From Brachypodium distachyon (taxonomy: Eukaryota > Streptophyta > Magnoliopsida > Poales > Poaceae): a DNA stretch of 64,000 bases. The stretch lies in contig NC_016131.3 of assembly GCF_000005505.3 (NCBI RefSeq), forward strand, positions 46,361,355 to 46,425,354, in the 5' to 3' direction. A model generated the notes under the pieces. The model had not been told where the DNA came from. It saw nothing but the letters and a program-made list of their open reading frames with translations, and did not search any database. The translations under genes and the position numbers were made by a program. How positions within the stretch are numbered: position 1 is the stretch's first letter; each line of letters opens with the position of its first letter. Shown here piece by piece: positions 57,395 to 64,000 of this stretch.

Positions 57395-59915
57395 ATGGAA
57401 GCTAGCAACAGCAGTACCATGCCTGCACATGCTTTTGGTGATTATCGATCACATATCGACTCCTCACTGAATAATAACGATGGTTTCAGTACACCCAAAA
57501 GAAAAACAAGCACACCCATATGTGTGAGTTTGTACTGACTACAATCCATGTAATAATTTTAATTAGCTTTTAATTAAGATAGATATGCAATGCTCTACTA
57601 ATTAACTTGTCTTTTGCGTTGTTCCAGTGTTCAACATTCGTACCCGAGTGTGATGATGAACTGAAGCCAGTGGTTAGGATGACATTTGATGATGTTGAAT
57701 CCGTGGAAACTTTTTACAAGTCATATGCACATCACGCTGGTTTCGGAGTCCGTAATGGGCAGCAGAGGCTAGTAGATGATGTAGTTATTTGGAAGGCTTT
57801 TTATGCGCAAGGCAAGGATATAAGTAAGAAAAAGGTACAAATACTACTCATCCCTTGAATACTGGAAAGAGAACTGTCGATCCCTCAAAAAAAGATAAAA
57901 GTAAGAAAAAACATAAGATGAAAGAATCTAGATGTGGATGTGATGCTCGCATTTTTGTGAAGAAGACCAGTGATAACAAGTACAAGATAGCTTCATTTGT
58001 TGAGCACCACAATCATGGACTGGTGACACCTAGCAAGCATCACCTAATCAGATCCAACCGTCGAGTCAATGAGAAGGCCAAAACCACACTTTACTCATGC
58101 CACAAAGCAAGCATAGGCACTTCGCAGGCATTTAGATTGCTTCATGTCAGTGCTGGTGGTTTTGAGAATGTGGGATTCACGAAGAGAGATCTACAAAATT
58201 GCTATTGTGAATTCAAAAATAAAATCAACAACTGTGATGCTCAAATGTTTGTGGACCAACTGGGTAGAATGAAGGAACTCAACCCAGCATTTTACTTTGA
58301 CTATGACGTGTATGAAGATGGTAGGATGTTGCATGTTTTTTGGGCAGATGCCACTGCAAGGAAAAACTATAGTCATTTTGGTGATGTGCTTCCTTTTGAT
58401 TCAACATACACCACTAACCACTACAATATGATTTTTGCACCTTTCACCGGAGTCAATCATCATATGCAATCTGTTTTTTTTTGTGCCGGGTTCGTAGTAA
58501 ATGAGAGAATTGCATCTTACAAGTGGTTATTTGAGACCTTCCTAAAAGCTATGGGAGGGAAAGAGCCTAGACTTATCATAACCGATGAGGATGCTAGCAT
58601 GAGGGAGGCTATGAGTGTTGTTCTTCCAAATACGAAACACAGGTTGTGCATGTGGCATATTATGAAAAAACTTCCTGAAAAGATTGGTCCTCACTTAAGG
58701 GAGGAACCCGTATTTTGGCTGAGGGTGAACTCATGTGTATGGGGTTCAGAAACAGCCTAGGAATTTGAATCGAAATGGCCTTCTTTGATTTCTCATTTTC
58801 AATTGGAGGACAATGAGTGGTTGGCTACTAGGTACAAGATTCGCAAGTCATGGATTCCAGCCTACTTCATGGACATATTCTTGGCAGGGGTTCTTAGAAT
58901 GACGTCAAGGTCAGAGAGTGCTAATTCATTTTTTAACCGTTTTATTGGTCGGAAGCTCGCACTCGTGGAGTTTTGGCTTAGGTTTGACACAGCTTTACAA
59001 TGTCAAAGGCAAGAGGAGTTGATAGCTGACAACACAAGCATGCATACAACGCCTCAGATTCTAACAACGTGGGGAATAGAGAGGAAAGGCAGTGAGCTAT
59101 TCACACATGAGGTGTTCAATGAATTCCAAAAAGAGGTAGTTGCTGCTAGAGAGCATTGCGATGTGCAGGGTGCTGAACTTGTAGACGGGGTGAAAATTGT
59201 GGCCATAACCGATGCTTCCAAGAAGGTCAAAGAAGTCTGCTGTAACACCTCAACCATGGTAGAGAAATGTTCCTGCATGCTATTTGAGTCTTTAGGAATC
59301 CCATGCTGCCATATTGTACGCTTCTTGAGGGCTGCAAAGGTTGAAGACAGTAATGAACTGCCGAACCACTATGTCCTCAAAAGATGGGAGAAAAACTGCA
59401 AAAGGTAACATACATATATGGGAAAACGTGGTATTTTATCATAACTAATGGCTGACATGAACAATATTTTGCAGGGATTGTGTGTATGATAGCGAAGGCA
59501 ACCTACTTGCGGAGAAGCCAATCGATTCCATTGATGCAACTAAGAGAAGAAAGATTTCAGATGCAAGCAACAAGTTTGAAGCTCTCATTCAAATGGCTAA
59601 GAACTCTGATGAAGGCATGGACTTCCTCACAACTAATTTGCTCAATATGGAGGTAATCCATCTCAGTTGGCTCCTGCTGTACCGATTACCAGGCAAAAAG
59701 AACACGAGGATTTTATTGGTTGTATCATTCCGACTGAAGTTGGTGTCCTCCCACCAACTGATATTCGTACCGAGGGAAGAAGCAAGAGAATAAAGGGACA
59801 TGGGGACACAGGTAAAAAGAATGAAAGTGGACAGGAAAAGAGAAGGAAGTGCATGACTTGCTGGGAAGTTGGTCACGACAGTCGTAATTGTCCGAAAAAA
59901 CAACTTGTCAATTGA
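57395..59915 (+). pseudogene. MULE transposase, FAR1/FHY3-like, disrupted
   Basis: Exon 1 57395-57523 (43 codons) joins in phase to an exon at 57628 encoding a FAR1-type N-terminal domain (VETFYKSYAHHAGFGVRNG). The frame shifts between about 57835 and 57860, then continues with CGCDARI and VEHHNHGL, the MULE DDE region (FDSTYTTNHYNM, ITDEDASMREA, CMWHIMKKLPEK) and, after a TAG at 58758-58760 in place of an expected Glu codon, the C-terminal half with a SWIM zinc motif (CSCMLFESLGIPCCH). An intron 59405-59474 leads to a final part that shifts frame again near 59655 and ends in a CCHC knuckle (CMTCWEVGHDSRNC). The three lesions make this copy inactive. Confidence 0.9.
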
Positions 59916-60543
59916 GATTGCTTAGTTTCATTTTTTACTTCAGTTTCTGTCATATTTGTGTATTAATTTGACTCAGGCTGTAATCTCAAATCGACTTAGC
60001 ACTGTGGTTAAAAAGCACTACTCAGATTGTTTTGTTGTCGTTGTTTTTTTGTTTAGAATGAATTTGTCCTTGGAACAAGAGCACCAGAGGAACCGTGATC
60101 CTCTTAAGTACTGTTCTATGGATCGGAAAGTATTGATACTGTTCATCAACAAGCCAAAATAGTGAAACGCTTGATTTATAATGCTTGTTCAAAAATGATA
60201 ATCTGAAAAATTGTTCTTTGATATGTATAGAGAAAGAGATGTGCTTTTTTAACTGAAACAAAAGAAGGACATGCCATCCAGAAACGTCAGAAGTGTCATG
60301 AACTTAGAATCTTGTAGCTAGTCTCATAGTACTCCTGGTGTTCAGTTCCTACAATTTGTTATGAACTCTAATTAGTCATCTGAACCATGTCAGTTCAGAT
60401 CATTCCAAGGCTTATTTTAGAACATATTCTGCATGACAGAGAGAGAGAGCAACGGGAAAATATAGGCAGAGGAGGGTTGCACAGGCCACCGTGACGTCCA
60501 GCTCTTCTCTCTGGAGAAGAAGATCAAAAGCCTGGTGGTCCTT

Positions 60544-60826
60544 AACCAGCGTCTCGGGCGGGCGGCCGGCGACGCGTCGAGCGCGACCTAGAAGTGGTTC
60601 TGTTTGGGAAAGAAACGATCAGGCTGGAGAAGAAGATGGAGGAAATAGACTGCAAGGGGGTTTTCACAAAAGGGAAGCCTCGGTGGGAGGGCTTTTCGCA
60701 AAGAGCAAATTAGCTGGAGGTGGGATCTCTGCGTGAGAATTGTAGCCTCAGGCAGCAAATCGGATGGTTAACATTAATTTGATTGCACGATTGCATTAAT
60801 GAGGTGATTGCACAACAAACGGCCCC
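60544..60826 (-). repeat. MULE right terminal inverted repeat
   Basis: Inverted partner of 56809-57093, ending CAACAAACGGCCCC at the element border. Confidence 0.88.
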
Positions 60827-61899
60827 GAATGGTAAGATGCAAAGACGGACCTAAGTGGTACAAACCGAAATAAAATATACAGTAACATGGAAGGAGTTTT
60901 CAAATTACAACACCACGAGTGAAAACATAGGCAAAACTGTATTTTTCAACCACTTAAGCATTTGTGTAAAAAGATGTACATTCTTGTTAATGTTTTTTAT
61001 ATTTAGGTTAAAGGGAAATGCTTTCCTCTAGAGGCTGTGGTGGTGTACGAGACAATAGATCCGTAGCACTATAATTGGTTGATCCTTTTGCATTAGGCTT
61101 AATCAAGTTAATGGTAAATATTTCCTAGCTGGTAAGGGTCTTAAGCAAGATGATCCCCTTTCTTCAATTCTGTTCAACTTGGTTGTTGATGTTCCTTAGA
61201 AAATCCTTGCTAAAGCTACTCAAAACAATTTGATTAGATGGCTGCTTCCTAATGTGATGGGCATAATTTTTTATTCTAAAACTGATTAGTTTAATATAAT
61301 AGCCAAAAAATATTTTTATTCTAAAACCGATTAATAGCAAAAAAAAAAACGTTGTTTGGCCTTAGGCCGGGCCTAGGCTGTACTTTACGCCCAGCCTAAA
61401 ACTCGGCCCGGAGCAAGGTATCGGCATGTATAATATCATCTTTTTCTTTGAGCAGAAGGTGGAATATGATATAAATCTTAAGCGGTTGTTAATTTGCTTC
61501 AAACAAATTTCTGTACGCAAAACTAACTATTTGAAGAGTGATCTCTTTTCACTTTGCGGGAAATTGAAGAGTGGTCTCATGACTTTAAACTTTGACGCTA
61601 ATCAAATTTTCTGTTGTAGATTGATGCTTTTCCTTTTAAATACGGATGTGCCTTTTCATTAAATGAAGATTTTTTTACCACTCATTAAATGAAGACTTTA
61701 TTTTTTGAAGACATTAAATAAAGTCTTTGGTGATAGTTCAAGATCAAAAGTGAGCTTGTTATTCTTTTCCAGAAAAAAAATAGTTACCCAACCGGATCAG
61801 GTGTTCAGATCGCTTGCTTGGCGTAGTGTTCAGGTTTTGCCTTCTGGGGCAGCACGCAAAGACAGCCTACTCTAACATCTCCCGTTGCAGGCTTCAGCC
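60827..61899. other. Spacer upstream of the arabinosyltransferase gene
   Basis: About 1.1 kb of AT-rich sequence with a LINE RT fragment, a GGCCCGG-rich MITE-like fragment near 61355-61420 and the 5' leader of the next gene. CCCGTTGCAG ten bases before the ATG looks like the acceptor of a 5' UTR intron. Confidence 0.45.
61100..61262 (+). mobile_element. LINE reverse-transcriptase fragment
   Basis: The frame GKGLKQDDPLSSILFNLVVD recalls the conserved LINE RT block GLRQGDPLSP. A TAG interrupts it soon after. The surrounding element is gone. Confidence 0.7.
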
Positions 61900-64000
61900 A
61901 TGGCCGCGCCGTGCGGCCGCGGAGCGCTGCCGCTCGTCCTCATCGCCCTCTCCGGGGCTTTCCTCACCTACAACTCGCTCCTCTCCTCGCGCTCCTTCCT
62001 GCCCCTCCCCTCCACCTCCTTCCCCGGCGCTACAACCGCCTCCTCCTCCTCCCGCCGCCTCGCCGGCGGACGGTGGCTGTTCCACACCGCGGTGACCGCG
62101 TCCGGGTCCGTGTATAACACGTGGCAGTGCCGCGTCATGTACCACTGGTTCAAGGAGGCGCGGCGGCGGCAGGGGCGCGGCGGCGAGATGGGCGGGTTCA
62201 CCAGGATCCTGCACTCCGGGAAGCCCGACGAGTTCATCGACGAGATCCCCACCTTCGTCGCCGACCCGCTACCCGAAGGGACGGATCAGGTACTGCGCTC
62301 GGTTGCTCTGTTAGGTGAAACGGCAATTCTACCTGGTTGTCCGGTGCTTTTTTTTTTGACAGGAAGATTGTTAGTTCTCTGGTTTGTTGTTTACTATAGT
62401 TAGTTGGGTTCTCGTGGAAAATCGTTAAATTAGGTGAAATCGAGAAATGTCCGACCTTGTTAATGCAGGATCATGTGAATTGGTCGATATGGATCAGTAT
62501 AGATAGGAGCAGCTCTAAAACAAGATCATTGTAGGAGTTCTTCAAACTATCCACACACTGGTTGTTTTCACTTTCATGCTCAATTTCAGCTCCATAACAC
62601 TAACATGGTACGATTTTCAAGAAAGGAAACACTAATGATTTTGTTTTCTGAAAATGGTACCAATATGATTTTGTTTTTTTTCAAAATGGATGTCTGAAGC
62701 CAGAAGCCCTGCATTCCTGCTTCACTGGATAGGTTGAAACAGAAATTATATTCCACAGGAATATACAGGAGCACTAAAACTTGTGAACTTCTGTACAAAA
62801 TGACAGCTGTCCTACTTTGCCTAGTACAAACATGTGGGGATAAGTACTTGTGGATATGAGAAAATGGTGAGGCCCAGGTTGGTGGAAAAGACTGACTGTC
62901 AGCTAAGGTCCATGTGGTGAGTTTGCCGTGCCAAGCGGGTAAACAGGATGGGATGTTGCTGCTGCCTACTGTTCGTGATCTCACGTCCAAAGCAAGAACC
63001 ATCGATGTGTGATGCCAGCTGCTAATAATCACGTGGTCAGTACTCAGTAGGTCTCTTATCATGATAGAATCCTATGGTGGACTGGAAGTCATTATTCAGT
63101 TTTGGTGTAGCGACTTCCAATATACTGATGGATTAACGATTCAAGATGTCTCGAAGTTTGTGACCGAGTCTTAGTACTAAGAATGTGTAGTATTGTTATC
63201 TTTGCAAATGTTTATTTGCTTTTCTGTTGCAAAATGTTCCCAAGATGCTGCTTGTTGATTTTTCTCTTAACAGAGTTCATCCTAACATCTCAGGGATACA
63301 TTGTTCTTAATAGGCCCTGGGCATTTGTTCAATGGCTCCAGAAGGCAGACATACAGGAAGAGTAAGTTTAGTAAGTTCAAATAAAAAGCATACATCAACC
63401 TTCAAATTCAGTATTTTAGTTGATTTTCATATGTATTGCAGATATATCTTGATGGCAGAGCCAGATCATCTTATCGTCAAGCCTATTCCAAACTTATCAA
63501 AAGATGGCAGGGCAGCAGCTTTCCCTTTCTTCTATATTGAGCCCAAAAAATATGAAAAGGTGTTGCGCAAATATTTCCCTGAAAATGAAGGGCTAATCAC
63601 TAACATTGACCCCATTGGAAATTCTCCTGTCATCATTGATAAGGTATTTTTTTCTCCATGGAATATATTCAGCGCATTTACTCATACTGTGAATTGATTC
63701 AATTATATTATCTTCTCATTGATTTGCTAGGAATCTCTTTCAAGGATTGCACCGACATGGATGAATATTTCGATAGCAATGAAGAAAGATCCTGAAGCAG
63801 ATAAATCTTTTGGCTGGGTTCTTGAAATGTAAAGTTCTGTCAATCAATATCTTATTTCCACGGTTTTCCAAACCTTCCAATCCAGCTTTGGGAAACGCGA
63901 TCTGAATCTACTCTGATGTTTATTCTAGTTCATGTGCAATGTACTGCATATCTGACTATACTGATATTTCTATGCTCTTATTCACAGGTATGCATATGCT
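61900..64000 (+). CDS. Hydroxyproline O-arabinosyltransferase (HPAT-like), 5' part
   Basis: Exons 61900-62289, 63294-63361, 63442-63643, 63731-63828 and 63988 onward join in phase. The gene continues beyond the window. The protein starts with a short cytosolic tail and a hydrophobic signal anchor (about residues 9-28), as expected for a type II Golgi protein. Conserved family blocks are EMGGFTRILHSGKPD, DEIPTFV, GYIVLNRPWAFVQWLQKA, YILMAEPDH and PIGNSPVII. HPAT enzymes add the first arabinose to hydroxyproline of extensins and of secreted CLE-type peptides. MAEPDH contains the likely metal/nucleotide-binding acidic residues. The first coding intron is about 1 kb. The start ATG (GCCATGG) is in good context, and a splice acceptor just upstream suggests a leader intron. 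Confidence 0.93.

Larger units (their letters stand above)
56809..60826 (+). mobile_element. Mutator-like element (MULE) with long TIRs
   Basis: A 4.0-kb element. The left end GGGGCCGTTTGCTGTGCAAT and the reverse complement of the right end GGGGCCGTTTGTTGTGCAAT start terminal inverted repeats of about 285 bases (56809-57093 and about 60544-60826), mismatched only sparsely. Flanks GAATGTAAG (56800-56808) and GAATGGTAAG (60827-60836) form a 9-bp-type target duplication with one inserted base. The interior encodes a FAR1/FHY3-like MULE transposase that is broken. The intact ends mean it could still be moved by an enzyme supplied from elsewhere. Confidence 0.92.

Noticed and set aside
57835..57869. 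A 35-base intron to explain the transposase frame change
   Set aside because: Although GT and AG borders exist, it is far below the minimum plant intron size; a frameshift is more likely.

Overview
The window is plant nuclear DNA, almost certainly from a grass and most likely Triticeae (wheat, Aegilops, barley type). Supporting signs are GT-AG introns, GC-rich 5' exons, at least ten Stowaway-type MITEs with CTCCCTCCGT termini and TA flanks, a Copia LTR retrotransposon, LINE fragments and a Mutator-like element. No bacterial, organellar or CRISPR feature is visible. Exon models were joined by eye, using splice consensus, reading phase and remembered family conservation. No alignment was run.

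Layout. 1-17.6 kb is a compact gene island. It holds a plasma-membrane H+-ATPase (+), then three minus-strand genes: a DAO-type FAD oxidoreductase, a telobox Myb (TRF-like) protein and a PB1-domain Raf-like protein kinase. 17.6-31 kb is mostly intergenic and repeat-rich. It contains a GTAC-rich tandem repeat tract, a putative Mutator-type MITE at 19.4-19.8 kb, and one RING-H2 E3 ligase gene (26 kb). 31-54.5 kb is an accessory region. It holds four small secreted-protein genes (31.2, 48.1, 51.9 and 54.1 kb), a truncated Copia element (32.7-39.3 kb), three decayed DUF295-type copies, a small hypothetical gene (43 kb) and LINE-like debris. 54.7-56.4 kb is a nested insertion, a retroelement inside a Stowaway MITE. 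56.8-60.8 kb is a structurally complete Mutator-like element with ~280-bp terminal inverted repeats and a broken FAR1-like transposase. 61.9-64 kb is the 5' part of a hydroxyproline O-arabinosyltransferase gene that runs off the window.

How the genes relate. The 1-17.6 kb genes are ordinary single-copy-type plant genes with no evident shared pathway. The most unusual content is the four-member family of short signal-peptide proteins. The members differ in the middle but share a C-terminal signature of RSL, 5-8 residues, then PPxPxPN. Two arose by a ~0.87-kb direct duplication 17 kb apart and two by a ~2.1-kb tandem duplication. They look like precursors of secreted proline-rich peptides. That role is inference.
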